Source: Acidobacteriota bacterium (GTDB lineage: Bacteria > Acidobacteriota > Vicinamibacteria > Vicinamibacterales > UBA2999). Taken from it: a stretch of DNA of 64,000 nucleotides. The position numbers and the translations under genes are program-made. The notes beneath the pieces were generated by a model. The model was not told where the DNA came from. It did no database searches and saw only the letters and a list, made by a program, of their open reading frames with translations. Positions 32,346-41,086 of the stretch are shown piece after piece; within the stretch, counting starts at the first letter, position 1, and every line of letters begins with the position of its first letter. The DNA lies in contig CANIBQ010000009.1 of assembly GCA_947465645.1 (NCBI GenBank), positions 1 through 64,000 on the forward strand, given 5' to 3'.

Positions 32346-33089
32346 TTATCTACCGCCAGCGGCGGGAGCCGCCGGACCGGCACCGGCCCCAGGCTCCTGC
32401 CCCTGCCCTTGGCCGGGAAGCGGGTATCGGGGCACTGGATAGACGCCCAGGCCGTGGTAGGCGTTTGAATAAATGATCTGTTGATAACGAATCGTGTTCC
32501 CGTCCTTGTCGACCCATCCCATGGACTGCTGGAACAAGCCCGGCTCCGGGTGCCCCTTCGGGACCGTACCCTCGAGGACGTAGAGCTTGCGTTGATGCAT
32601 GCCGACGTACGCGAAGGTCCGGGATTGATCGGCGTTGGTGAGCTGGAGGAAATGACCTTCGACCATGTCCTGCCATTCCCAGCCAAGTTCGGTCAGCTTG
32701 GCGTCCCGTTGCAGGAGCTTGAACGTGGCGTAGAGGATTGCCCCCCGCTCATCCTGCCTCCAGTAGCCGGGACCGATGATGCCGGCGTTGGCGCGGCAGT
32801 TCGCGTTGCCGGGCTCACACGTCTTGGCGCGCTCGATGCCCTGTTGTTCGAGGCTGCTGTAATCCACGACCGTCAGCGAATAACGCTCGGGCCCTCTGCT
32901 GGCGCTGTAGACGCGCGCCGGCAGCTTGTAATTCAATTGCGACGTCCAGGTGGTCTGCGTCACCGTGGGCTGACCAGGAAAATTGATCTGGAAGCCATCC
33001 TGAATGTTGACGTACAGGTCCCATTCCTGGGCCGCTGCGGACCCGGGCATCGACAGCATCAACGCCGCAACGAATGCGGTTGCTCGCAT
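32346..33089 (-). CDS. Secreted protein of unknown function
   Basis: 247 residues from the ATG at 33089, starting with signal peptide MRATAFVAALMLSMPGSAAA. The mature protein begins EWDLYVNIQDGFQINFPGQP, a pattern seen in many proteobacterial and acidobacterial exported proteins that carry one beta-sandwich-like domain (YVNRDDGFTVNFP type). It continues with SLTVVDYSSLEQQGIERAKT and two cysteines in TCEPGNANCRAN. The C-terminal 30 residues are Pro/Gly/Gln-rich and disordered. It lies between the cupin and the PQQ-type dehydrogenase, likely in one transcript. No enzyme motif seen. Confidence 0.75.
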   Translation of the reverse strand: MRATAFVAALMLSMPGSAAAQEWDLYVNIQDGFQINFPGQPTVTQTTWTSQLNYKLPARVYSASRGPERYSLTVVDYSSLEQQGIERAKTCEPGNANCRANAGIIGPGYWRQDERGAILYATFKLLQRDAKLTELGWEWQDMVEGHFLQLTNADQSRTFAYVGMHQRKLYVLEGTVPKGHPEPGLFQQSMGWVDKDGNTIRYQQIIYSNAYHGLGVYPVPRYPLPGQGQGQEPGAGAGPAAPAAGGR

Positions 33090-33133
33090 GACATATCCTC
33101 CCTTGCTGCTCCTGCACTGCCAGGCACTCCGCG

Positions 33134-33526
33134 TCAGCGGGCGGCCTCGCCTTCCGGCTTCTTGCTGAAGAACTCCATGAACTGGACCGGCCGGGGACTC
33201 GGGTTGGTAATCGAGTGGACCGTGCCCCCCTTGAAGAAGTGCGACTTCCACGGCTCCAGGCGCACCGGTTCCGCCTGGCCCTGGATGGTGAGCACGATCG
33301 GCGCGTCCATCGTCACGAAGACGTGCCACAGCATGTCCGGATGGTTGTGCATGCTGCGCGTGGAGCTCGCCAGGATGTCGACCCGCACGATCCGCGTCTG
33401 CGCGTTCTCGATGAGGGTGGTGGGCGTGGCCGGCTCCGGCCGAGCCGCCGCGGGAGGAGCCTGCGCGAATGCCGCGCCGGAAAGGAGCACGAGCAGTACT
33501 GTGAACCCGAGACAACGTCCAGACAT
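33134..33526 (-). CDS. Secreted cupin-domain protein
   Basis: 130 residues. Signal peptide MSGRCLGFTVLLVLLSGAAF, then a single cupin: ARIVRVDILAS-like strand (TRIVRVDILASSTRSMHNHP) with His residues in MHNHPDMLWHV, and the second motif EPWKSHFFKGGTVHSITNPS with His in VHSI. The metal-binding set is partly visible (H-x-H and a later His). Small exported cupins of this kind are common in Acidobacteria and have no assigned reaction. First gene of the minus-strand run 31040-33526, divergent from receptor 5. Confidence 0.75.
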   Translation of the reverse strand: MSGRCLGFTVLLVLLSGAAFAQAPPAAARPEPATPTTLIENAQTRIVRVDILASSTRSMHNHPDMLWHVFVTMDAPIVLTIQGQAEPVRLEPWKSHFFKGGTVHSITNPSPRPVQFMEFFSKKPEGEAAR

Positions 33527-33575
33527 AACCTACCTCCGGTCGGCGGATGCTACCACGCTGGATGAGGATTCGGCG

Positions 33576-33604
33576 TTGACACTGCCGGGACCGGCGCCTA
33601 AGCT
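33576..33604 (+). promoter_or_regulatory. Sigma70-type promoter of receptor 5
   Basis: TTGACA (33576-33581), exactly 17 nt, TAAGCT (33599-33604). About 60 nt of leader follow before the ATG at 33668. No 11-bp repeat units are seen here, which sets this receptor apart from receptors 1-4. Confidence 0.6.
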
Positions 33605-33667
33605 ACGGCGCGTCCTCAGAAGCAACCCGGAACATTCATCTTCAACGCAGGCAAGGGGAAGACACTC

Positions 33668-36601
33668 ATGCGCACCTGGCTCCCGCTTCGTGTGGCTATT
33701 CGGCTGGCGGTGATGCTCCTTGCGCTCCAGTGCGGCTTCGCGGCGCGCGCCGACGCGCAGGCGACCGGCGCGGTCGTGCTCGGCACGGTCCTCGACGCTC
33801 AGGGAGCCGTCCTTCCCGGCGTGACCCTGACCATACGCAACGTCGAGAGCGGACTGACGCGCACGTCTGTCACCGACGGCGGTGGCAGTTATCGCCTCGG
33901 CGGCCTCCCTCCCGGCCGCTACGATCTATCGGTCGAGCTCCAAGGCTTCGGCAAGCAGGAAATACAGGGACTCACCCTGACCGTCGGCCTCGAGGCGCGG
34001 CAGGACGTCAAGATGGGCCTGCAGTCGGTGCAGGAGACGATTACCGTGACCGCGGAGTCGGCGATTGTCGAGACGACCCGGACTGAAGTGTCGGCGGTGA
34101 TCACGACCCAGCAGATCGAGTCGCTGCCAATCGAAGGACGCCAGCCCGTCTCACTGGCGCTCCTGCTGCCCGGCACGACGACCGACGCGACCCGCCCGCG
34201 CCGCGCCAACGCGAACATCGGCGGCGGCACCGTCAACCAGGCCCAGACGGCCTTCCACGTGGACGGCGGCATGAACTGGTCGAACAACGCCGGCGAACCG
34301 CGCGTCGACGTGCCGACCTCCGCGGTACGCGAGTTCAAGGTGAACGTGAGCCAGGCGTCGGCCGAATTCGGCGGCAACACCGGCGGCGTCGTGAACATCA
34401 TCACCAAGAGCGGGACCAACCGGTTCAACGGCGAGGTGTTCGAACACTTCCGCGACAAGTCCCTCAACACGATGAACGTGCTCGAGCGGGAGGCCCACGA
34501 ACGCGACGGCACGCCAAAGCCGAACTACCGGCGGCACCAGCTCGGCGGGGCGCTGGGCGGGCCGATCGTGCGGGATCGCCTCCATTTCTTCGCGTCCTTC
34601 GAGAGCACGGATGTGCAGACGTTCTATACCGTCTCGACGGGGCAGCCGCGGTTCTATTCCTCCCAGGAAGGCACCTTCGCGAATACGGACACCGCGAAGA
34701 TCGGCTTCCTGCGGGGCGACATGGTGCTCACGCCGAAGCAGAACGTCTTTGCGCGGTACGTCTACATGAGCGAGACGAACCTGTGCGAGACGTGCGGCGG
34801 CAACATCGCGACCAACGGGAGCACCGCGGTCTATTCCCCGCGCGATACGTTCGTCGCCGGGCATACCTGGGTGCTCGGCACGCGGGCGCTGAACGAGATT
34901 CGTGTCCAGAGCCCGTGGGGAGCGAAGTTTCTCTTCTACACGGCGTCCTCCGGCCCGGAAGGCGACGTGGAGTTCTGGACCCGCCGCGCCGAGTTTCCCA
35001 ACGAGCGGTTCGCCAAGGACGTTGCCGGGTACAGCTTCCCCAGCCTGACCTGGGGCGGCGGCAACTCCGGCATCAACACGACCCAGATGAAGGAGTTCCG
35101 CGACGACTTCTCGATCAGCCTTGGCTTCAACCACAATCTGAAGACGGGCGCCGCGTACCTCCACATTCCCTCGCGCGAGGACCAGCCGGGCAACCCGCTT
35201 GGCTCGTGGACGTTCGGGACCGATCAGTTCTTCGACGGAAGCCCGCAGTCGATCGCGAATCTCCGGAGCCCGATCCAGTTCACCGCCGCCTTCCCGCCGC
35301 TGACGCGATTCCTGGAGAACCACTGGATCCAAGCCTACGTGCAGGACGACTGGCGCCTGCGGTCGAACCTGACGCTGAACCTCGGGCTGCGCTACGACCG
35401 GCAGCACAACTCGTTCAACCAGAACATCGATCTGTCGCTGTTCCCGCGCCCGTTGCCGGCCGACACGCAGGGACACTCGATCGACCCGAAGTCGCGCAAG
35501 GACAACAACAACTTCGGGCCGCGCATCGGCATGGCCTGGGACGTCCGGGAGGATGGGCGAATGGTGGTGAGGGCCGCCTACGGCCTCTACTACCAGTACT
35601 TCATGCAGACGCCCTTGCGGGGCGAGCAGACGGCGCTTCGGCAGACGAGCATCAACATCCCGAACCCGTCATACCCCGATCCGTACGGCGGCAGGACGCC
35701 GCAATCGTTTGCGTCAACGGCGCCGCCCAACGTCAGCGTGATCGACGACAGGCTGGAGAACCCGCAGTCCTACACCGCGAGCGCCGGCGTGTCGCGGGAG
35801 CTCCGGCCGAACCTGGCGCTCCACCTCGACGGCGTCTACACGAAAATGTCGAAGATGAGCATGACCGTTCGGATCAACACGCCCGCGCCGGGCGTGACGC
35901 CGCGGCCGGATCCGACCTGGGGCGTCATCCAGCAGACCCAGTCGCGCGGAGAGCATGACTACAAGGCGTTGTTCGTGCGCGTGGACAAGCGCTTCGCCAA
36001 CCGGCACCAGTATCTCCTTTCGTACACGCTGGCGAAGCAGGACAACAACGGCGGCGTGACCGCGGTCACGGATTTCTACGATCCTGATCTCGACTGGGGC
36101 CCTGGCAACGCGGACCGGCGGCATGCGTTCGTCGCCAGCGGCTCGGTGATGCTGCCCTTCGAGATCACCCTCGGCTCGGTGTTCAACCTCCGGTCCTCGG
36201 CACCCTTCAACTCCACGGCGGGGCGCGATCTCAATCGGGATGGGGCCGCCGGAACCGACTATGTCCCTGGCACCACGCGCAACATGGGCAACCGCGACAC
36301 CGCGCGCATGCTGGAACTGGTCAACGCCTGGCGCGGACAAAACGGACGGGCACCGATTCCTGCGAGCCAGATCGACACCAACGAGTACCGCCGGCTGGAC
36401 CTGCGGGCGAGCAAGTCGCTGGCCCTGGGCAGCGAGCGCAGGCTCGAGCTGATTGCCCAGGTCTTCAACGTGCTCGGGCGCGACAACCTGGGTGGCGTGG
36501 GCTCGGGCTGGGTCACCAACGCGCTGTCGGATTCCTTTGGCCGCCTGCTTGCCTCGCAGGACAACCGGCAGGCGGAGCTGGCAGTCCGCTTCGTCTTCTA
36601 A
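33668..36601 (+). CDS. Oar-type TonB-dependent outer-membrane receptor (receptor 5)
   Basis: 977 residues with AAGGGGAAG upstream of the ATG. Signal peptide to about residue 33 (RADAQA), regulatory domain AVVLGTVLDAQGAVLPGVTL, plug with SLPIEGRQPVSLALLLPG, EFGGNTGGVVNIITKSGTN, and a barrel with NFGPRIGMAWDV ending VRFVF. It has a standard promoter and no PHO-like box, so its regulation differs from that of receptors 1-4. An MBL-fold hydrolase gene follows after 35 nt in the same direction, probably an operon. Ligand unknown. Confidence 0.9.
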   Translation: MRTWLPLRVAIRLAVMLLALQCGFAARADAQATGAVVLGTVLDAQGAVLPGVTLTIRNVESGLTRTSVTDGGGSYRLGGLPPGRYDLSVELQGFGKQEIQGLTLTVGLEARQDVKMGLQSVQETITVTAESAIVETTRTEVSAVITTQQIESLPIEGRQPVSLALLLPGTTTDATRPRRANANIGGGTVNQAQTAFHVDGGMNWSNNAGEPRVDVPTSAVREFKVNVSQASAEFGGNTGGVVNIITKSGTNRFNGEVFEHFRDKSLNTMNVLEREAHERDGTPKPNYRRHQLGGALGGPIVRDRLHFFASFESTDVQTFYTVSTGQPRFYSSQEGTFANTDTAKIGFLRGDMVLTPKQNVFARYVYMSETNLCETCGGNIATNGSTAVYSPRDTFVAGHTWVLGTRALNEIRVQSPWGAKFLFYTASSGPEGDVEFWTRRAEFPNERFAKDVAGYSFPSLTWGGGNSGINTTQMKEFRDDFSISLGFNHNLKTGAAYLHIPSREDQPGNPLGSWTFGTDQFFDGSPQSIANLRSPIQFTAAFPPLTRFLENHWIQAYVQDDWRLRSNLTLNLGLRYDRQHNSFNQNIDLSLFPRPLPADTQGHSIDPKSRKDNNNFGPRIGMAWDVREDGRMVVRAAYGLYYQYFMQTPLRGEQTALRQTSINIPNPSYPDPYGGRTPQSFASTAPPNVSVIDDRLENPQSYTASAGVSRELRPNLALHLDGVYTKMSKMSMTVRINTPAPGVTPRPDPTWGVIQQTQSRGEHDYKALFVRVDKRFANRHQYLLSYTLAKQDNNGGVTAVTDFYDPDLDWGPGNADRRHAFVASGSVMLPFEITLGSVFNLRSSAPFNSTAGRDLNRDGAAGTDYVPGTTRNMGNRDTARMLELVNAWRGQNGRAPIPASQIDTNEYRRLDLRASKSLALGSERRLELIAQVFNVLGRDNLGGVGSGWVTNALSDSFGRLLASQDNRQAELAVRFVF

Positions 36602-36636
36602 TGGCACGTAACACCTGGTCGCGTCGAGGAGGTGTC

Positions 36637-37562
36637 ATGCGCATGATTCGAATCCTTCCGGTAGCGCTCATCCTGATCCTGCCGGCGCCTGCGCTCGCGC
36701 AGGGCGCCGGGCCCGCGCCCGGTGAGACATTGAGCGAGAGCTATCGCGGCAGCCAGCGGGACAACGAGCCCTACCAGAAGATCGCGCCGATCAAGGTCTT
36801 CGACAATCTCTTCTACGTTGGACCGGGATTCGTATCGGTCTGGCTGATCCCGACCACCGACGGGTTGATCCTGGTGGACTCGGCGCAGGAGCCGTTTGTC
36901 GATTTCGTGATCGAGAACATCAGGAAGGCCGGCTTCGACCCGAAGAACATCAAATACATCCTCCTGACCCACGGCCACCTGGATCACTTCGGCGGCGCCG
37001 GCAAGATCCAGCAACTCTCGGGCGCCCGCGTCGCCACCCTCGAGGAGGACTGGGCGCTGATGGAAGCCGCCGCCAAGGCGCCGGCCAATGCCAACCGTCC
37101 GCTGGGCCTGATGCCGAAGCTGCGCGACATGGTGATCAAGGAAGGCGACACGGTCACGCTGGGCAAGACGTCGCTGAAGGTCTACAAGCTGCCCGGGCAC
37201 ACCGCGGGCTCCCCGTCATTCACGTTCACCGTCTACGACAACGGCAAGCCGCACAAGGCGTTCATCTTCGGCGGCCCAGGACAGCGCGGCGGGGTCGAGG
37301 GCGGCACCGAGTTCCTCAACAGCCTCGCGCGCATCCAGAAAGAGCTTGGAGATGTCGAAGTGCCGGTGCACGTGCACAGCTGGCTGACGACCTACCCGTA
37401 TCCCGGTGGGGCCGTCTTCGAGCGCGCCGCGAGGCTGCCCCAGCGGAAGCCAGGCGACCCGCACCCGCTGGTGGACAACGCGACCTGGCGGCAGTGGCTG
37501 AAGACGGCTCACGCGGGAACGCTGAAGTACATCGAGGACGCCAAGGCGGGGAGGACTGTGAG

Positions 37563-37566
<4 letters not shown>
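36637..37566 (+). CDS. Secreted MBL-fold metallo-hydrolase (B3 beta-lactamase-like)
   Basis: 309 residues from the ATG at 36637, which has GAGGAGG just upstream; the frame extends to 36601 without a good site. Signal peptide MRMIRILPVALILILPAPAL. The zinc motif THGHLDHFGGAG, the later His in KLPGHTAGSPSF and HVHSWLTTYPYPGG follow the pattern of subclass B3-like enzymes such as those grouped with L1 or BJP-1. Some family members hydrolyse beta-lactams, many do not; resistance cannot be claimed. The TAG stop lies in the first unit of a heptamer array. Follows receptor 5. Confidence 0.85.
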
Positions 37567-37619
<53 letters not shown>

Positions 37620-37624
37620 ACGAG

Positions 37625-38644
37625 CTACGGCTGGCGTGACGCGACCCAGGCGCTGATCGCGATCAGGTCTTCTTCCGTCATGTTCTCGACCGACGGCTTC
37701 ATCAGGACGGCCATCTCGCCGTTGCGCGCGCCGATCTTGAAATCCCACAACTGCCGCGCGATGTAGCTCGCCTGTCGCCCCGCGATCGGCGGCGCGATCA
37801 CGGAGCCGCGCAGATCGTCGCCGTGGCACGAGCCGCATCCCACGGAGAGCTCTTCTCCTTTCGCGAGGCTACCCACCGGCGCGTACGCGACAAACCCCGA
37901 ACGCGGGCTCCGCAGGATGTTGGTGTCGTGGGTGTTCTCGGGCATCTCGACGATGCGGCGGCCGAGCGGCTCGGTGTCGTTGCCTTCCGCTTTCAGGAAC
38001 AGGCCGTTCACGGTCGCGGTGAACTTCGGCACGGCCTCAGACTCGACCACCCGGACCCACGGTGTGAACGCGATCGCCCCGAAGTATTCGGCCGCGGCGC
38101 GCGCCTCGGCGTCGGTCAGGTTGCGCGCGATCGCCTGCATCTCGTAGCCGTTGGCCTTGTTGCGATCGCCGCTCCCGCGGCGGCCGCTCTTGAAGTCGGC
38201 GATCTGCCGCAGGAAGTAGTCCACCGGCAGGCCCGCGACCGGGCCGTTCTGCATCAGTCCTTTGCCGTTGGGCAGGTGGCACATCGCGCACGCGCGCAGA
38301 CCGATTGCCTCCTTGCCGTGGGCGACGATGGCGGGCATCGGCGGGTGGTCACCAGGGAACCAGTCGGCGGGCGCGTAGCGGGAGTTGATCTGCGCCAGCG
38401 TGAACTGACGGTCGCTGCCGGCCAGCGTTCTCGGCGTGTTCGCCGGGTCGCTCGGCAGCGTCCCGCGATCGCAGTCCTGCGGGTTGGCGCCGGTGCAGCG
38501 GGTTGAATAGTCACCCGGCGCGGCAGGGGCGGTGATGTAGCCGTAGGGCCAGAGCGGGAGCGGGGCGGGTTGGGCGAGGAGGTGAACGCCTGCGGCCGCG
38601 AAACAAGCCAGCAGGAGCAGCCACACACCGCCGGTTACTTTCAT
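37625..38644 (-). CDS. Secreted di-heme cytochrome c
   Basis: 339 residues. Signal-type N-terminus MKVTGGVWLLLLACFAAAGV. Two CxxCH heme sites: ACAMCHLPNGKG and GCGSCHGDDLRG, each followed by a pattern typical of class I cytochrome c domains (DYFLRQIADFKSGRRG; YIARQLWDFKIGARNG). It is a periplasmic electron carrier like those that accept electrons from PQQ enzymes. A PQQ-type sugar dehydrogenase is encoded 5 kb away, but no direct link is visible. Methionine ligands are plausible (MQAIARNLTD; MTEEDLIAIS). Convergent with the MBL hydrolase gene. Confidence 0.88.
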   Translation of the reverse strand: MKVTGGVWLLLLACFAAAGVHLLAQPAPLPLWPYGYITAPAAPGDYSTRCTGANPQDCDRGTLPSDPANTPRTLAGSDRQFTLAQINSRYAPADWFPGDHPPMPAIVAHGKEAIGLRACAMCHLPNGKGLMQNGPVAGLPVDYFLRQIADFKSGRRGSGDRNKANGYEMQAIARNLTDAEARAAAEYFGAIAFTPWVRVVESEAVPKFTATVNGLFLKAEGNDTEPLGRRIVEMPENTHDTNILRSPRSGFVAYAPVGSLAKGEELSVGCGSCHGDDLRGSVIAPPIAGRQASYIARQLWDFKIGARNGEMAVLMKPSVENMTEEDLIAISAWVASRQP

Positions 38645-38700
38645 GCGCGATCCCTCCAGATCCGAGTGCCGCAGTCTACACCCACTCCGGACCCGCCGGG

Positions 38701-39657
38701 CTAGAAACGAGCGCGATAGGGAACGTAGTGATGGATCGCGAATCCCGCGTAGCTGCGGTCGCCGCTGAACGCCTCGTGCGCGACCCCGAGTTCGTGCTCC
38801 ATCTCGTCGTTGGAGCGGCCGTCGAACGTGATTTTGGGGAGCTCGACCTCGCCGACCCGGGAGGTCTCGACTCCGACGAACACCTTCGCCCTGGTCCGGT
38901 TGCCGTAGTCGATCAGGTCGCGTGCGTGCGCGATGATGCCGTCGATGCCGGCGGCGACGTTGCGGTAGTCCATGATGCCGACGTTATCCACCATGTCGAG
39001 GACGTGATAACTCGCCGCCTTGCGAACCCCGGCGAAGTTCACGTCGCCGATGGCGCCCCCGGTGTGGCGGTCCGGATACTGCCACCAGAACGGAATGTCC
39101 ACCCCGTACTCGAGGCCGCCCTCCGCAGTGACCACCCGCTGCACCTGCGCGTTCAGCTCCAGGTATTCCTCGAGCAGCTGCTCGCGCACGACCGGAAGGT
39201 CCCATCCGGCCATCAGATACGGCTCGTTGTCGAGATGGATGCCGTCGAAGCGCTGGCCGGCAGGGGCGTCGCGATTGAAGCGGATGATCGTGTCAACCAT
39301 CCGCATCACGACGTGGTGGCGTTCGCGGAGCACGTTCCTGGGGTCGCCGTCGAGGGCGTGGATGCTGACGCCGGCGCGATGCGCGTCGCGGAGCAGGTGA
39401 CGCCACCCGTCCTCGTGCTCGAGCCTGGTCTCTCCCGGCAGGCGAAGCGCCACCTGGAGCCAGGCGATGTCGATCGCCCGTTCGCGGCAGAACTCGAGAA
39501 AACGCTGCCGGGCGGCGGCGTCCTTCAGCAGCGGGCCCGAATCCCATACCCACAGCGCCCGTGACGACGCGCCGCGCTGTACAACCGCGCCCGTTGCCAC
39601 GGTGGCGACAGGGAGTGCGAGTACAAGGCACAGCCACAAACGGAGCGCAGCGGGCAC
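38701..39657 (-). CDS. Secreted TIM-barrel-like protein of unknown function
   Basis: 318 residues from a GTG at 39657 that gives a clean signal peptide (PAALRLWLCLVLALPVATVA). The mature part has ALWVWDSGPLLKDAAARQRF, CRERAIDIAWLQVAL, SIHALDGDPRN, FDGIHLDNEPYL and VGIMDYRNVAAG. Aromatic and acidic residues at strand ends, including the Asp/Glu in HLDNEPY, suggest a glycoside-hydrolase-like (beta/alpha)8 barrel. I know no characterised relative with certainty. Divergent from the amidohydrolase gene. A longer frame up to 39765 exists but lacks a signal sequence. Confidence 0.65.
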   Translation of the reverse strand: MPAALRLWLCLVLALPVATVATGAVVQRGASSRALWVWDSGPLLKDAAARQRFLEFCRERAIDIAWLQVALRLPGETRLEHEDGWRHLLRDAHRAGVSIHALDGDPRNVLRERHHVVMRMVDTIIRFNRDAPAGQRFDGIHLDNEPYLMAGWDLPVVREQLLEEYLELNAQVQRVVTAEGGLEYGVDIPFWWQYPDRHTGGAIGDVNFAGVRKAASYHVLDMVDNVGIMDYRNVAAGIDGIIAHARDLIDYGNRTRAKVFVGVETSRVGEVELPKITFDGRSNDEMEHELGVAHEAFSGDRSYAGFAIHHYVPYRARF

Positions 39658-39784
39658 GTCTGATAATACGGCACATCCGCGGAATTCTTCAGTCCCCCGG
39701 CGTCCGCGACTGGCCTCCGGAATCGCTCTGCAAGTAGAATCCAACTCCACACGCGCCACCCCCACAGGTGTCGAGGAGGTTCAG

Positions 39785-41086
39785 ATGCGCCGGATGATGT
39801 CGGAAATGTACGGGCGGGTGTTGGTGGCCAGCCTGCTGTTGCTCGGGCTGCTCCTCGCCGCGGGGCCCACGGCGTCGCTGACCGCTCAAGCACCGGTTCC
39901 CGGGCGACTGACGCTCTTCGAAGGGGCGAGGCTGATCGTTGGTGACGGCCGGCCGCCGATCGAGAACTCCGCCTTTCTCGTGGACGGGACGCGCTTCCAC
40001 AGGATCGGGATCGCCGGTCAGGTGCCGGTCCCTGAGGGCACCACTCGCGTGGATCTGCGCGGCAAGACCGTGATGCCGGCGATCATCGACACCCACGTCC
40101 ACATGCCGACCAACCGCGAGATGCTGATCGACGCGCTGCAGCGGAAGGCGTACTACGGCGCCGGCGTGGTGACCAGCCTCGGCCAGGACACGGGCGACGT
40201 CGCGTTCCAGGTGCGCAACGAGGTCATCCCGAATGCCGCGCGGCTCCGCACCGCGGGACGCGGCATCACGATGCCTGAACCGGGACGGACCGAGGCGCCG
40301 TACTGGGTCACGTCGCCCGCCGAAGCGCGGAAAGCGGTGACCGAGCTTGCGGGCCGGCGGGTCGACCTCGTAAAGATCTGGGTGGACGACCGGGACGGGA
40401 CGCACAAGAAGCTCTCGCCGGATATCTATGCCGCGGTCATCGACGAGGCGCACACGCGCGGCTTCCGCGTGACGGCGCACCTCTTTACCCTCGAGGATGC
40501 GAAGGGCCTCGTGAAGGCGGGCATCGACATGTTCGCCCACGGCGTCCGCGACAAGGACGTTGACGAGGAGTTCATGGCCATGGTCCGGCAGCGTCCGGCG
40601 CTCTTCCTGGTTCCCAACCTGCCGGACCGCGGCGTGGCGACCAACCTGAGCTGGCTGAGCGAGAGCGTCCCGGCTGACGAGCTCAAGAAAATCCAGGCGG
40701 CGGCGACCGATCGGCCCGCCGTGCAGCAGACGTTCGGCATCCAGGCGCGCAACCTGGCGAAGCTCAGTGCGGCGGGCATGAAGGTCGCCCTCGGCACCGA
40801 CGGCAACGTCAGCTGGGCCCATCACATCGAGATGGAAGACATGGTGCGGGCCGGCATGACGCCGAACCAGGTCATCACCGCCGCGACAGGCAACGCTGCC
40901 GACCTGTTGCGCCTGTATGACGTCGGCCGGTTCGAGTCCACCAAGAGCGCGGACTTCATCGTGCTCGACGCCAACCCGCTCGACGACATCACCAACACCC
41001 GCAAGATCTCGAGCGTCTACCTGCGGGGTGTCGAGGTCGATCGCGCGGCGACCCGCGCGCGCATGACCGGCCGCGCGGCTCAGTAG
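39785..41086 (+). CDS. Secreted metal-dependent amidohydrolase
   Basis: 433 residues from the ATG at 39785 behind GAGGAGG. Signal peptide MSEMYGRVLVASLLLLGLLL. The amidohydrolase barrel shows VMPAIIDTHVHMPTNREM (H-x-H metal pair), VKIWVDDRDG (Lys), VTAHLFTLED (His), MFAHGVRD (His) and LGTDGNVSWAHH (Asp). This is the imidazolonepropionase/prolidase-like branch. The C-terminal part ADFIVLDANPLDDITNTRKI closes the composite beta-sandwich. The substrate, perhaps a dipeptide or lactam, is unknown. The stop overlaps the 3' end of the convergent SGNH gene by 7 nt. Confidence 0.85.
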   Translation: MRRMMSEMYGRVLVASLLLLGLLLAAGPTASLTAQAPVPGRLTLFEGARLIVGDGRPPIENSAFLVDGTRFHRIGIAGQVPVPEGTTRVDLRGKTVMPAIIDTHVHMPTNREMLIDALQRKAYYGAGVVTSLGQDTGDVAFQVRNEVIPNAARLRTAGRGITMPEPGRTEAPYWVTSPAEARKAVTELAGRRVDLVKIWVDDRDGTHKKLSPDIYAAVIDEAHTRGFRVTAHLFTLEDAKGLVKAGIDMFAHGVRDKDVDEEFMAMVRQRPALFLVPNLPDRGVATNLSWLSESVPADELKKIQAAATDRPAVQQTFGIQARNLAKLSAAGMKVALGTDGNVSWAHHIEMEDMVRAGMTPNQVITAATGNAADLLRLYDVGRFESTKSADFIVLDANPLDDITNTRKISSVYLRGVEVDRAATRARMTGRAAQ